Shown piece after piece: positions 1-9,008 of a DNA stretch of 64,000 nucleotides (position 1 is its first letter; each line of letters begins with the position of its first letter). A program made the position numbers and the translations under genes. The stretch is from positions 17,290-81,289 of the IMG/VR virus record IMGVR_UViG_3300027759_004238; one strand, given 5' to 3'. The stretch comes from a virus. The notes under the pieces are model-generated. The model worked only from the letters and a program-made list of their open reading frames with translations. It was not told the origin of the DNA and searched no databases.

Positions 1-405
1 AAGGGGTTTTAGAAATAAACGAGCTGGATATAAGAGATATGCATAATATTTGCGATAGTATGCATCAGTTCCTGGATTGGACAGAGCATAGAAATAATTA
101 AATTGTGGTCCAAAATTATAATTTTTGCGGTGAGAGGTTAAATCCCATACAAACTTAGAGTTTGGAGTGGTGTCTATTGCATATTGACTAACTATTGGAG
201 AAAAGTTGTAAGTTATGCCAGAATAATTTACAGTGTGAAAAGAGTCTGTTTCATTCAAGGAATTGTTTAAATACCGAAACATATTTTCCGCGGGTAAAAA
301 CCCAGCATTTGGATCTATGTATTGATCCAACGGATTTATTTGATACGTTTCATTAGGCCAGATGCCTATGGTCTGTATATTAAAAGCTTGAATGCTGTTA
401 GACAT
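1..405 (-). CDS. Unknown virion-type protein, N-terminal part
   Basis: An open frame starts with ATG at 403-405 (MSNSIQAFNIQTIGIW...) and runs off the left edge of the window, giving 135 codons with no stop. I do not recognise the protein. It is rich in Asn, Tyr and Pro and has no membrane segment, like the baseplate and fibre proteins around it. It lies directly downstream of the PKD/propeller protein on the same strand. A GCTAAATA box ends 6 nt before the ATG, so it probably has its own late promoter. A baseplate or tail role is inferred from position only. Confidence 0.6.
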   Translation of the reverse strand, partial: MSNSIQAFNIQTIGIWPNETYQINPLDQYIDPNAGFLPAENMFRYLNNSLNETDSFHTVNYSGITYNFSPIVSQYAIDTTPNSKFVWDLTSHRKNYNFGPQFNYFYALSNPGTDAYYRKYYAYLLYPARLFLKPL

Positions 406-411
406 GACTAA

Positions 412-419
412 TATTTAGC
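412..419 (-). promoter_or_regulatory. T4-type late promoter box
   Basis: The minus strand reads GCTAAATA (T4 late consensus TATAAATA). Six nt separate it from the ATG at 405, so transcription by T4 spacing would start about one base before the ATG. Confidence 0.45.
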
Positions 420-426
420 AAACAAG

Positions 427-3400
427 TTAATCGTTCAAGAGATTTAAACCTTTATAGAGTTCGTAACCAAAAACTGTTTCTAAAATTCCTTCATGTCCTG
501 ACCAAACATTGGAGGAGGAATTAGAAAAACTAATAGTTGTTTGAGGATTATTCCAGTCTATTATACCTTCTAATTGATCCCCCTCTGTTGAAGGCACGTA
601 GGTATAAAATTCATATTCATTTCTCCACGGATAAGGAAGACCTAGGTAATCTGCCAATACGTCTATGTCATAATACCGTTTGCCTCCTATTCTCCCGGTG
701 TATATCAATTTATAAGGATTGTATGTTGTTTTGTTTCCTAGGACCAAGGGAATACCACCAGAAACTCTATAGGAAAAGGATGATATAAGAGTGCCTCTAT
801 TGAAGAATCCAGATTGATTGCGGGCATTAAATTCTAACCCAGCAGAATCTGTTGAACCTCTCAATCTACTTTGATTGATACTAGCAAGATCCATCAACCT
901 TTGAATAGAAGCTGGATATTTTAAACGAAAATCATCTGTTAATAAATCTACCATTTCAGAATTACTATATAATTGATCAATATTGCAAGTATCTATGTCA
1001 TTGTGGTTGGATACAAAATTTGCAATTTTTTGATAAGTTTCAACTCCAGGATCATTAGGCTTAAATGGATACTGACCATATAAGGAACCAAAAAATTTAT
1101 CAAACAATTCCGGACTTTCATTCAATTTGGGTGTAAAGGCATAGCCTTTTAGCGTCTTGGCTAGATCATAATTTTCATTCACCTTTAAAAAATTATAATT
1201 TGTAGCAGTGTCTACATAAAAATCTAAAGGTTCTGAATTGCCATATATGGTTTTATAAGTTTCTTCCACAGAAAATTCAGGGATAGAAGCACCATATTTG
1301 TTAATCCAATTAAATCCAGTCCAATCTCCCACCGCACAAGAAGAGGCTTTTATATAAAACGTATCTTCTATAACCATAGAATCATTAACTACATATACTA
1401 AATTTTCATCTGAATTAATGGCATATATCTTACCACTAAAATTAGAAGCCAGGCCGGTAATAGCATATCTGCTTTCTGGAACAATTGGTGATAATTCGCT
1501 GATTAATTCTATGCTAGAAATTTCATATGTAATTGAAGATATTTTATATAAACTTTTATTGTTACAGGTAAACCACAAATTTTGATGTTTGTCTAATGTT
1601 AAATAATTTACATTATTATACGGCCCAAATTGAGCAGCACTGGTGGCACTGGCTGCTGTGTAATATACTAAATTGCCTTCTGCAGATTTTTTTTCTATTA
1701 TGTCAAAATTATTTACTGGATCCAAAGAATGTACAAACCAAACATGATTTGAATTATCACATTTTATATGATTGCACTTGGCTACAGGTTCTAAAAAATT
1801 TCTAGTTTCACATATAGTGCCGTCTGGAAAGTACTTTACCACAAAACCCGAAACCTCGGAAGAGTTTGTATAAGACACATATAAATTGCTCTGAGTGTCT
1901 GTTTCAACATTAACCGGCTTAGTGTGCTCTCGATATCCTCCGGAAATAAATGGATTGGTTGCTGTTAAAAAATTTCCAAAAGAATCCAATTTAAAAGAAG
2001 ATATGCCATTCTTTAAAGAAACCCAGAGATTTTTATCCCTGTCAGTTATTAAAAAAGAGGGGGCGAGATAATTTTCAGCCAAACCAGACAAAGAAATAAT
2101 CAGAGAATTTTCTAGTAATTTGGGTATATCTATTGATGTTAAAATTTGACCAAAGGAAGATACTCTATGTATTTTTTTAAATTTTTCATCTAACACCCAA
2201 GCATGATAATCCGGTAAAAGATTTGCTGCAATTGTATAGTTATTAGAAGCTGGAGTACTGGATAGAAATACTGTGCGAGTATAGACTGGGTCATTACTTG
2301 ATATGTTGCGCAGTTCTGGAAATTTTTGATGTTCTGAAATATATAATTGATTTTTACAGGGCGTAGACAACCACAACAATGGACTGTAATAATTGCCGGA
2401 TAGTGGTGGTATATTGAATGTTAACCCTGCATTTATTTGTAAATTAGTAGCACTAACTTCTTGTAGGTTATAAACTCCTTTGTAGTATCCAGGTGTCTTA
2501 TAATAAGAACTATCTGTCCATTCTAAAGAGGGTTCAGGAAAAAATGCTACATTATGATTAGGACTTTGAAGATTTAAATATAAAGAATCTCTGTTGTCTA
2601 CAGGAAAATTATGAACGAAAAATGAATCTGGGTTTATTACTTTAACACCGTTACCTTCTTTAAATGGATCATAAACCTCCGTATTGAAATTGGAATTTAC
2701 CATTATAGGCACATTGCTAGATGTCCATCTAGGATTGGAGTGTTTGCGTATTCCATTTTCAGATATTTTTAAATAATCTGGAGTTCTCCATAAAAAAACA
2801 TGAGGACAAGTAACAGATGCTAAACTATTTGCGAAGCTCGGGAGAAGGTTCTGTGAATCTGATTGTAAAGTAAAGTCTTTTGAATCTAAAGTGTCTAGGG
2901 TGGCTATAATTGTGGTGTATGGTTGATTGCTAGTCGCTAAATCAAAATTGTATATATCATCAGTGAAGTAAAAATCAGCATATCCAGAAACTCCTATTAC
3001 ATTGGTGCCTAGAGGGTCTATATTACCTGCACTGTTTGCCTTTATAAGTGTGTCTATTGTTTTGATTTTTTGAACTGGATTTCCTTTGACGTCAAAAAAT
3101 CTCCACTGTGGCCTTAAGAAAGACCATTTATTCGGTATATCTTGAGGGGAGTCGGATCGAGAAAATTGGCACCCAAGATTTACATAATGGTCTTGTACAT
3201 CAGGAGAGGTTATATTGACTCTAAACGGATATCTATTATAATGTCCAGCAAATGTTGGAGGGGGTATAAAACTAAAACATATAGAATTGTTTAAATTTAA
3301 AGATATTTCAACTTCTTTTTGTAAAAACACAGGTGCATCAGAGCCGTGATATATTATTGAAGAAATTATATATTTTCCAGGAGATGTATATGTATGAGAA

Positions 3401-3546
3401 GCTTTAAGCCCAGAGAAGGTGCTTCCGTCACCAAAATACCAAGTGACTTTGTAAGATGTATCTACAATACCAGAATCTAATTCAAAATTTGTGACCCCGG
3501 ATTCACCGGAGGATGGACTAATAGAAAAGTCGGTAGGAGTTATCAT
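427..3546 (-). CDS. Large tail/baseplate protein with PKD domain and beta-propeller-like repeats
   Basis: 1039 residues. An N-terminal PKD-type Ig domain (about residues 10-85) carries the typical WYFGDGS and HTY...PGKY motifs. The middle (roughly 440-740) has six or so repeats of the pattern N-x-W/Y-x-(aromatic or Val) followed by an Lys-Ile/Phe turn, e.g. NLWVSLKNGISSFKLDSFGN and NLWFTCNNKSLYKISS. This resembles virginiamycin-B-lyase or NHL-type beta-propellers. The C-terminal 250 residues are unrecognised. It follows gp6 with a 2-nt gap and is the third gene of the gp25-gp6 operon, which argues for a baseplate or short-fibre component that touches the host surface. No T4 homologue is recognisable by eye. 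Confidence 0.6.
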   Translation of the reverse strand: MITPTDFSISPSSGESGVTNFELDSGIVDTSYKVTWYFGDGSTFSGLKASHTYTSPGKYIISSIIYHGSDAPVFLQKEVEISLNLNNSICFSFIPPPTFAGHYNRYPFRVNITSPDVQDHYVNLGCQFSRSDSPQDIPNKWSFLRPQWRFFDVKGNPVQKIKTIDTLIKANSAGNIDPLGTNVIGVSGYADFYFTDDIYNFDLATSNQPYTTIIATLDTLDSKDFTLQSDSQNLLPSFANSLASVTCPHVFLWRTPDYLKISENGIRKHSNPRWTSSNVPIMVNSNFNTEVYDPFKEGNGVKVINPDSFFVHNFPVDNRDSLYLNLQSPNHNVAFFPEPSLEWTDSSYYKTPGYYKGVYNLQEVSATNLQINAGLTFNIPPLSGNYYSPLLWLSTPCKNQLYISEHQKFPELRNISSNDPVYTRTVFLSSTPASNNYTIAANLLPDYHAWVLDEKFKKIHRVSSFGQILTSIDIPKLLENSLIISLSGLAENYLAPSFLITDRDKNLWVSLKNGISSFKLDSFGNFLTATNPFISGGYREHTKPVNVETDTQSNLYVSYTNSSEVSGFVVKYFPDGTICETRNFLEPVAKCNHIKCDNSNHVWFVHSLDPVNNFDIIEKKSAEGNLVYYTAASATSAAQFGPYNNVNYLTLDKHQNLWFTCNNKSLYKISSITYEISSIELISELSPIVPESRYAITGLASNFSGKIYAINSDENLVYVVNDSMVIEDTFYIKASSCAVGDWTGFNWINKYGASIPEFSVEETYKTIYGNSEPLDFYVDTATNYNFLKVNENYDLAKTLKGYAFTPKLNESPELFDKFFGSLYGQYPFKPNDPGVETYQKIANFVSNHNDIDTCNIDQLYSNSEMVDLLTDDFRLKYPASIQRLMDLASINQSRLRGSTDSAGLEFNARNQSGFFNRGTLISSFSYRVSGGIPLVLGNKTTYNPYKLIYTGRIGGKRYYDIDVLADYLGLPYPWRNEYEFYTYVPSTEGDQLEGIIDWNNPQTTISFSNSSSNVWSGHEGILETVFGYELYKGLNLLND

Positions 3547-3548
3547 TT

Positions 3549-5348
3549 TTAAAATTCAGGTACTTTGATGGAATTAGACAAATCTACAATTTCTATACGA
3601 TTTGATAGATTGGCTATTTCATTAAATAGAGGAAATTGAAAATAATCTAACCGTATGGATTGAGTATACACATTTACGTCATCTGAAGGGTATTTGGAAT
3701 TCCAAGCCATCAAAGAAATTTCGTTGACTCCACTGTCTATATCAGCTCTATAAGTTTCCAAAGATTTGATTCCGTCTATGGATAGAATGTCTGTTGATAA
3801 TTGATGAGTATTAATGTCTTGACCTAAGGATGATGTGCTTTTATTAAAGGCTTGGGTTATTACTTGAATAACATCATATAAAATGGCAGAATTAGATCTT
3901 CTGACATTTGAATTTTTGTATATTCTCAATTTGCTTTGTTTTATATCGCTCGTGTCAAAAGAACCGTCTGCCCTTTTGGTGTAAAAATCAAAAAGTATGT
4001 ATTCTGGATCCATAAAAACTATTTGAGAGGTAATAGTTTTTAAATTATTGATTTCATTTAAGATGTATTCTTTTTGAGGTGAAGATAGGTATAATTGATC
4101 TCTGACCGGTACAGAATATACGTAAATGTTATTAAAGTTACAACTGTTAGCAAATTTGACTTGATTGAATAACACCAAAGTTTCTGATTGAGGCTTGTTA
4201 AGTCCTATGTTATACAAATACCTCATATGCCCCCTCAAATATTCATCATTACTGGCAATATGAGAAGTGGATATTAGATTGTTAAAATTTGTTTTAACAA
4301 AATATTGATAATCTTGAGAGGAAACTAATCTATGTTGAGATCTAAAAGTTTTAGGTGAATTGTTTCTTATAGAGTCTACGGTTTCTTCGGGGGAATAATC
4401 AGAAGAGGGAAACGTATTAGACATCTGGATGAAATTAAATTGATTAGCAGCTAGGTAGTTGCCGTAAGAATTTGCGGTATCATATAGAATTTCTTGAAAT
4501 TGTATAGAATTAAACGGTATTAATCTGGCTCCGTCCAAAGCTCCAGCTCCGATGTTGATTGCAAGGGGGTCAATATTTAAATAATATACTGCTACCAGAT
4601 CTCCTTGTTTGAGTTGTGAGCCGTTTATTCCATCACCAAAAGATAATTCATATCGTTTATTGGCATTAAATCTTGCTTCAAATAAGTTATCATTTGCTGT
4701 GTAGGTAGATCTGTCTTCAACTCGGGTATATTCTCTCCAGATTTTGTCCGTAGACTTTACATAGACGAAAATATTGAAGTGATCTATTTGAATAGACTCA
4801 TTTAATGATAAAAATATTACTTCATTTTCAACTCCAATTGAGTTATACAGCGGATATTCTTCTATAGAGCCTTGATGCAATAAATAATTGTTGTTAACAT
4901 CTGCTATTGTTTCTGCTGCATTGGTTAATTTAGAAAATGCTAAATCTGAAGTCAATGAAAATGTGGTATTTCCTGATGTGATGGAGCTAAAACGCGGAAT
5001 AATATATGCGGCAGAATTTAAAAATTCATAGGCTAATAAATTAAAAGGTACATTTTGGGTTAATCTTCCAATAGGCTTATAATTGATTAATTTTACTATA
5101 CGATTCATGTTTTCGTATATTTGGGACTCTGAAAACATGGACTCAGCGGATGTTTTGCTATTATAATACATCAATGTGCCGAAAACATACCCCAATATAT
5201 CTATAATAGCAGATAAATTAGATCCCTGATAGTTTTGATCCGTAAAAACCTGGCCTTGGTTCAATCTATCAATAATTTTATTGCGCAATTCAGATGGATC
5301 AAACGCTATATTGGGATTTAAGGTGGTTGGTTGAATAAAATTGGCCAT
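3549..5348 (-). CDS. gp6: Baseplate wedge protein gp6-like
   Basis: 599 residues, close to T4 gp6 (660). The N-terminal part has the arrangement seen in gp6/gpJ-like wedge proteins: a DQNYQGSNLSAIIDILGYVFG segment near residues 38-58, then a MYYNSK...ESMFSESQ stretch, then NMNRIVKLINYKP. The centre contains an ELSFGDGINGSQLKQGD motif, typical of this family. The gene lies 4 nt after gp25, as in T4-like baseplate clusters. In the virion, gp6 dimers form the inner ring of the baseplate and hold the wedges together. I am confident of the family, less so of every domain boundary. Confidence 0.82.
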   Translation of the reverse strand: MANFIQPTTLNPNIAFDPSELRNKIIDRLNQGQVFTDQNYQGSNLSAIIDILGYVFGTLMYYNSKTSAESMFSESQIYENMNRIVKLINYKPIGRLTQNVPFNLLAYEFLNSAAYIIPRFSSITSGNTTFSLTSDLAFSKLTNAAETIADVNNNYLLHQGSIEEYPLYNSIGVENEVIFLSLNESIQIDHFNIFVYVKSTDKIWREYTRVEDRSTYTANDNLFEARFNANKRYELSFGDGINGSQLKQGDLVAVYYLNIDPLAINIGAGALDGARLIPFNSIQFQEILYDTANSYGNYLAANQFNFIQMSNTFPSSDYSPEETVDSIRNNSPKTFRSQHRLVSSQDYQYFVKTNFNNLISTSHIASNDEYLRGHMRYLYNIGLNKPQSETLVLFNQVKFANSCNFNNIYVYSVPVRDQLYLSSPQKEYILNEINNLKTITSQIVFMDPEYILFDFYTKRADGSFDTSDIKQSKLRIYKNSNVRRSNSAILYDVIQVITQAFNKSTSSLGQDINTHQLSTDILSIDGIKSLETYRADIDSGVNEISLMAWNSKYPSDDVNVYTQSIRLDYFQFPLFNEIANLSNRIEIVDLSNSIKVPEF

Positions 5349-5352
5349 GATA

Positions 5353-5868
5353 TTATAGTATTTGTATAGAAGAGTGGGTGGTGGTATTAAAGTTCATTTG
5401 TAATGTGTCTACTAACCCATGATCAGGAATATCATAAGAAACATATATTTCATATTGTAAATCATTATAATTAGCATGTACCAACACTTTAGTCACATTT
5501 ATACGAGGTTCATATTTTGTGAGATTGTTTAAAATTAAATTTCCTATGATATTAGCTTTAAATTCAGACAAACTTTCAAATAAAAATTGTTCTAAAGAAC
5601 TACCAAAACCGGGAGATAGTATTTTCTCGCCTGGTTTTGTAGTAAAGATGTTGTAAATAGAATTACGTATGGCTTGGATGTCATAATCTGCCGATATGTC
5701 TTTAGAATTTACCTCATTTAACCCGTTGCCGATGTTTTTAAATATCTCTAAGTCTAAATGTAAGTCCCTGTATGTGTAATGTAGGGGCTCGGGTTCTGTG
5801 GCAATATTTGTAAATTGCGATTGGACCTTTTGAGGTTTAATCAAATTATCTAAATAAATAGTCGCCAT
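5353..5868 (-). CDS. gp25: Baseplate wedge protein gp25-like (lysozyme-like fold)
   Basis: 171 residues. The gp25/W-like signature is clear: AIRNSIYNIFTTKPGEKIL followed by PGFGSSLEQFLFE (about residues 64-96), then the YEPRINV strand. T4 gp25 is 132 residues, so this one has an N-terminal extension of about 40. The protein connects the sheath to the baseplate wedge and initiates sheath polymerisation. It is first in the operon with gp6 and the PKD/propeller gene, and is preceded by an AATAAATA late box. Confidence 0.85.
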   Translation of the reverse strand: MATIYLDNLIKPQKVQSQFTNIATEPEPLHYTYRDLHLDLEIFKNIGNGLNEVNSKDISADYDIQAIRNSIYNIFTTKPGEKILSPGFGSSLEQFLFESLSEFKANIIGNLILNNLTKYEPRINVTKVLVHANYNDLQYEIYVSYDIPDHGLVDTLQMNFNTTTHSSIQIL

Positions 5869-5873
5869 ATTAA

Positions 5874-5881
5874 GGTAAATA
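5874..5881 (+). promoter_or_regulatory. T4-type late promoter box (plus)
   Basis: GGTAAATA ends 24 nt before the ATG at 5906. It shares bases with the minus-strand box that serves gp25. Confidence 0.35.
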
Positions 5882-5887
5882 TTTATT
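5880..5887 (-). promoter_or_regulatory. T4-type late promoter box (gp25 operon)
   Basis: The minus strand reads AATAAATA. Eleven nt lie between it and the gp25 ATG, predicting a 5' leader of about 6 nt. Confidence 0.5.
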
Positions 5888-5905
5888 AGACAAACTCTAT
5901 ATTAT

Positions 5906-6475
5906 ATGAAACAAAAATTTAACAAATTCGAAACTTTATTTGAAACTGCTTTTTCTCACTTTTCAAATGGAGGATTTAGAGAGGGTTCTGCCGTGGTACT
6001 CAAACCTTCATTTTTAAAACATGCTTATTTTAAAAAGCATTATTCCGGCAGTGCTGCTTTTGCTAAATTTTTAAAAGAACTCATAGCAGATCAAGTTTTA
6101 TTCTTCATAAAAAGAGTCGTTGCAGATGGTGCCAAACAAAATGTAAAAGATGCTAATGATAACGAGGGTGCTGGAGATTGCTATTTGGTTCTTCGGACTG
6201 ATCCTCGTAAAGTTGAATGGCCTACAGAATTCAATGAATTTACTGTGCCAGGTGATTACGACTCCGTGGAGGTAAAAGATTATGGTATCAATCTTCCACC
6301 GTTAGAAAGTGTTCCAAACAGATATGAAAGACCTGTAGGGGATGTAACCGCTAAGGTCTATCGCATGGAATCTAAACTAGACAATCATTCTGTAGACAAT
6401 TCTTTGCCTACAAAAAATGTTACTTTGAAAAACTCTAAAGGAGCTTCTTCCGCTTCCTTTAAGAGGGTCAAATAA
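5906..6475 (+). CDS. Conserved-looking phage protein of unknown function
   Basis: 189 residues. The N-terminus (KFNKFETLFETAFSHFSNGG) is amphipathic and followed by REGSAVVLKPSFL. That head-to-strand arrangement recalls small T4-like virion-associated proteins that begin with a helix and an SH3-like barrel, but I cannot name a family. The C-terminal 50 residues are polar and Ser/Lys rich (disordered). The gene stands alone on the plus strand between minus-strand gp25 and gp44, with its own putative late box, and converges on gp44 with no gap. Confidence 0.6.
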   Translation: MKQKFNKFETLFETAFSHFSNGGFREGSAVVLKPSFLKHAYFKKHYSGSAAFAKFLKELIADQVLFFIKRVVADGAKQNVKDANDNEGAGDCYLVLRTDPRKVEWPTEFNEFTVPGDYDSVEVKDYGINLPPLESVPNRYERPVGDVTAKVYRMESKLDNHSVDNSLPTKNVTLKNSKGASSASFKRVK

Positions 6476-7417
6476 TTATTTGAGATGATTTTCTAAGGAG
6501 GCAATACACATATAAAAATTAATCTCGTGGTCTAGTACTGTGCAGTCTCTAAACATGTACTCTCCTATATCACACATTGCCATCTTTTTGGTCACCTCTT
6601 TTACATTTTTTGAATTGTAAAAGACCTCAAATAATTCCTTCATTAGAGTTTGATAATCACCGTTGAAAGTTTTTTCATTTTCAATAATTTTAGCTCGAAT
6701 TTCTAAGCTTGAAGTTTTGCAAAGAAGATTATCATAAACATAATTTACTATGTCTGATATTTGATGCTGCTCTTTCATGATCAACTTTCCTGAAGTTGAA
6801 AACTTTTGCAAATCATTAATGATCCTTCTTAAATCTGGATAATTGGTTTCAATGTGTGCAAGAAGAGCAGATTTTTGAGATTCTTCTACTGTTATTTTTT
6901 CTGCCTGAAGAATGTGTATACACCTAATAACTATCTCTTTGAGATCTGGTTGTAATTTAAATAACAAACACCTTGATCTAATAGGTTCAATAACTTTGTT
7001 AAAGTAATTTGCTGTTAGAATGAACCGAGTGGTGCCTTCATAGTCTTCCATGACATTACGAAGTATACGGAGACTATCTCCTGTGAGACCATCAGCTTCT
7101 TCTAAGATGACTACTTTCTTCTTTCCATCCACGGAGCGAGTTTGAGCAAAGCTGATGACTTTGTTTCTAATAGTATCTACTCCATTTTCATCTGAAGCAT
7201 TAATGTAAAGGTATTGACACTTTAAAATGTCATTAACAATGACTTTTGCCATTGTACTTTTACCAGTTCCTGGTGATCCGTAAAATAAAAGATGAGGGGT
7301 GTCATCATTCAGGGATTCAAAATGCTCTTTGACCTCTGCGGAAAGAACCACATCATTTAAATTTTTGGGACGATATTTTTCTACCCAGAGTTTGTTGTAA
7401 TGATTTGCTTGACTCAT
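6476..7417 (-). CDS. gp44: Sliding-clamp loader large subunit gp44-like
   Basis: 313 residues from MSQANHYNK (T4 gp44 is 319). An AAA+ ATPase with Walker A GSPGTGKST (residues 47-55), Walker B VVILEEAD (102-109) and an SRC sensor/arginine finger PIRSRC (145-150). Together with gp62 it would load the gp45 clamp onto primer-template DNA. I chose the ATG at 7417 rather than the upstream in-frame ATG at 7450, because 7417 falls 1 nt after the dUTPase stop and leads into the canonical WVEKYRP start of the family. Confidence 0.9.
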   Translation of the reverse strand: MSQANHYNKLWVEKYRPKNLNDVVLSAEVKEHFESLNDDTPHLLFYGSPGTGKSTMAKVIVNDILKCQYLYINASDENGVDTIRNKVISFAQTRSVDGKKKVVILEEADGLTGDSLRILRNVMEDYEGTTRFILTANYFNKVIEPIRSRCLLFKLQPDLKEIVIRCIHILQAEKITVEESQKSALLAHIETNYPDLRRIINDLQKFSTSGKLIMKEQHQISDIVNYVYDNLLCKTSSLEIRAKIIENEKTFNGDYQTLMKELFEVFYNSKNVKEVTKKMAMCDIGEYMFRDCTVLDHEINFYMCIASLENHLK

Positions 7418-7418
7418 A

Positions 7419-7880
7419 TTATTTTCCCGAATTGCCAAACCCCTTATCACCCCGGTCCGTGTTTTCTACTTCATCTGACCATTCTGGCTCTAGAGCCAGA
7501 AGAGGAAAGTATGCTATCTGTGCAATGCGATCTCCTTTAGATATCTGGTAGTCTTTATCTGAAAAATTATACAACTTTACAGACAGGTCTCCTCTATAAG
7601 GATTATCAATAACTCCTAGATGAGGTTGAATGCCGTGCTGGAATCCCATTCCGGATCGAGGCAAGATCAGGAACCACACCCCGAATGGAACCTTTGCTAC
7701 GGTAATTCCGGTTGGAACTTCTGCATCTCCTTTTGCCGGAATTAATACGTCACTAATTGAAAATAAATCATATCCAGTATCATTGGTTCTCTTCCTGAAA
7801 GGAAGTTGGGCGTCTGGGTGGGACTTTTTAAAGGCAATCTTAGGAGCTTTGAGAATGTTTGGTTGTTCCATATTAGCCAT
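7419..7880 (-). CDS. dut: dUTP pyrophosphatase (dUTPase)
   Basis: About 153 residues. All five trimeric dUTPase motifs are visible: TGYDLFS, LPRSGMGFQHGI, GVIDNPYRGDL, KGDRIAQIAY and the C-terminal RGDKGFGNSG that closes over the active site. It hydrolyses dUTP to dUMP and PPi, limiting uracil in phage DNA and feeding dTMP synthesis. The start is either ATG 7880 (MANMEQP) or ATG 7871 (MEQP). Earlier in-frame ATGs overlap the small upstream gene. The stop sits 1 nt before the gp44 ATG, implying co-transcription. Confidence 0.92.
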   Translation of the reverse strand: MANMEQPNILKAPKIAFKKSHPDAQLPFRKRTNDTGYDLFSISDVLIPAKGDAEVPTGITVAKVPFGVWFLILPRSGMGFQHGIQPHLGVIDNPYRGDLSVKLYNFSDKDYQISKGDRIAQIAYFPLLALEPEWSDEVENTDRGDKGFGNSGK

Positions 7881-8034
7881 TAATAAGTTGATTGCCATTG
7901 ATTGCTTGAAGATTGACAACTTCACCAATAGAAGGATTTATATAATTTGCTTGTAGCCATTTAATCAATTCTCCAACTTTGTTTTGGTCTATAAAAAATG
8001 TTCCGTAATTTTCTATCGTTATTTTTGTAGTCAT
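7873..8034 (-). CDS. Small unknown protein upstream of dUTPase
   Basis: A 53-codon frame from ATG 8032-8034 to TAA 7873-7875. The product begins MTTKITIENYGTFFI, continues through KVGELIKWLQAN and ends INGNQLING. It looks like a genuine globular sequence (strand-turn-strand, then an amphipathic helix with a WL motif). Its stop overlaps the dUTPase start region (ATGGCTAATATG), as in translationally coupled phage genes. Small T4-like proteins with a strand then ...ELLxWL are familiar to me but have no assigned role. Confidence 0.6.
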   Translation of the reverse strand: MTTKITIENYGTFFIDQNKVGELIKWLQANYINPSIGEVVNLQAINGNQLING

Positions 8035-8037
8035 ATA

Positions 8038-8045
8038 GCTAAATA
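8038..8045 (+). promoter_or_regulatory. T4-type late promoter box
   Basis: GCTAAATA, 27 nt before the ATG at 8073. Confidence 0.35.
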
Positions 8046-8072
8046 ATATAGTACCTTCAATTTAAAAGCAAC

Positions 8073-8540
8073 ATGGAATCCAATTCAGAAATAGATAATA
8101 TCATCAGTGAGCTAAAAAGTACATCAGCTCCTGCTATGCTAATGGCTGTGCGGCCAGAACCGGAAATAATAACAGATAACAATGTAAATACCTATGTATA
8201 TCAAAAAACTGCAGAGATTATACAAGCGGGATTGGATGCTATAGCCACATTGTCTAATAACATATCCATGGGAGCAGATCCTAAAGAAATATCTGCGATG
8301 GCTTCTTTAATGGGTGCTACCACTAAAGCTATAGATTCTTTAAATAATATTAATCTACAGCAAAAACAAGCCACGGTGGCAGTTGAATTAAAGAAAATGG
8401 ACATAGCCGGTAAAAAGGAAATTGTTTCCAAATTACCAGCAGCCAATAACATCCTTATTGCTACGAGGGATGAAGTAATTAATCGCTTTGTAGATGGAAA
8501 ATCTAAAAGGAATCAATTAGATATACTAGAAGGCTGTTAG
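8073..8540 (+). CDS. gp16: Putative small terminase subunit (gp16-like)
   Basis: 155 residues, size and layout of T4-like gp16 (164 in T4): an acidic N-terminus, a helical core (YQKTAEIIQAGLDAIATL... then DPKEISAMASLMGATTKAID), and a C-terminal Gln/Lys-rich helix. The core resembles the AQD-x-h...DPRxxEVxxxLhKxxxDxxx pattern of marine T4-like small terminases. gp16 oligomers recognise the concatemer and stimulate gp17. The gene is isolated on the plus strand with its own late-type box. A terminator-like hairpin lies just beyond its stop. The family call rests on pattern only. Confidence 0.5.
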   Translation: MESNSEIDNIISELKSTSAPAMLMAVRPEPEIITDNNVNTYVYQKTAEIIQAGLDAIATLSNNISMGADPKEISAMASLMGATTKAIDSLNNINLQQKQATVAVELKKMDIAGKKEIVSKLPAANNILIATRDEVINRFVDGKSKRNQLDILEGC

Positions 8541-9004
8541 TCTTGAGGATCAGGAGGTAGAGGGATGCCTCTTTTTTTAGCAACACTTTGCATTTGAGAT
8601 AGATATTGGCTCATAGAAACCGGTCTTTTTCCTCCGTGTTGAAAATCATTCTTTCTATGAACTAAATCTTTATAGACAGCCACAAATTTGTCCATTGGTA
8701 AATCATTTAAATCTATATCCTTATCTTCTTCCACAAATTTGAGTTTATTCAATTCTAAATAATCAAGAAAATGTTCAAATTTTTGAGCACTTTCTATGGA
8801 ACTATTCTTGTAACCCAATTTTGTCATTCGGGTCCAGTTTGCCACTCTTCCAAAATTAGCAGAAGAGGGATTGTCTATTAAAAATTTCTTGACATGAGAT
8901 ATCTTAGTATCTACATCTTTAATTTTCTTTGCTTCTTCTCTAGTAACCTGCCATTCTGTGTTAAATTTATTAACCGCTTCTGAGTAAAATTGCACAAAAT
9001 TCAT
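8537..9004 (-). CDS. Unknown protein, 155 aa
   Basis: Starts MNFVQFYSEAVNKFN and is mostly alpha-helical and charged. It ends in a Pro-rich tail (GIPLPPDPQD). I recognise no catalytic motif. The last 4 nt overlap the convergent gp16-like gene. A GATAAATA box ends exactly 5 nt before the ATG, so it is probably expressed late from a leaderless or near-leaderless mRNA. The short amphipathic N-terminal helix resembles those of T4-like internal or scaffold proteins, but no firm role can be given. Confidence 0.6.
   Translation of the reverse strand: MNFVQFYSEAVNKFNTEWQVTREEAKKIKDVDTKISHVKKFLIDNPSSANFGRVANWTRMTKLGYKNSSIESAQKFEHFLDYLELNKLKFVEEDKDIDLNDLPMDKFVAVYKDLVHRKNDFQHGGKRPVSMSQYLSQMQSVAKKRGIPLPPDPQD
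8559..8578 (+). terminator. Terminator-like hairpin for the gp16-like gene
   Basis: AGAGG, a 4-nt loop GATG, CCTCT, then seven T on the plus strand, starting 19 nt after the stop at 8540. It is embedded in the 3' part of the convergent minus-strand gene. The stem is short (5 bp). Confidence 0.45.
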
Positions 9005-9008
9005 ATTT

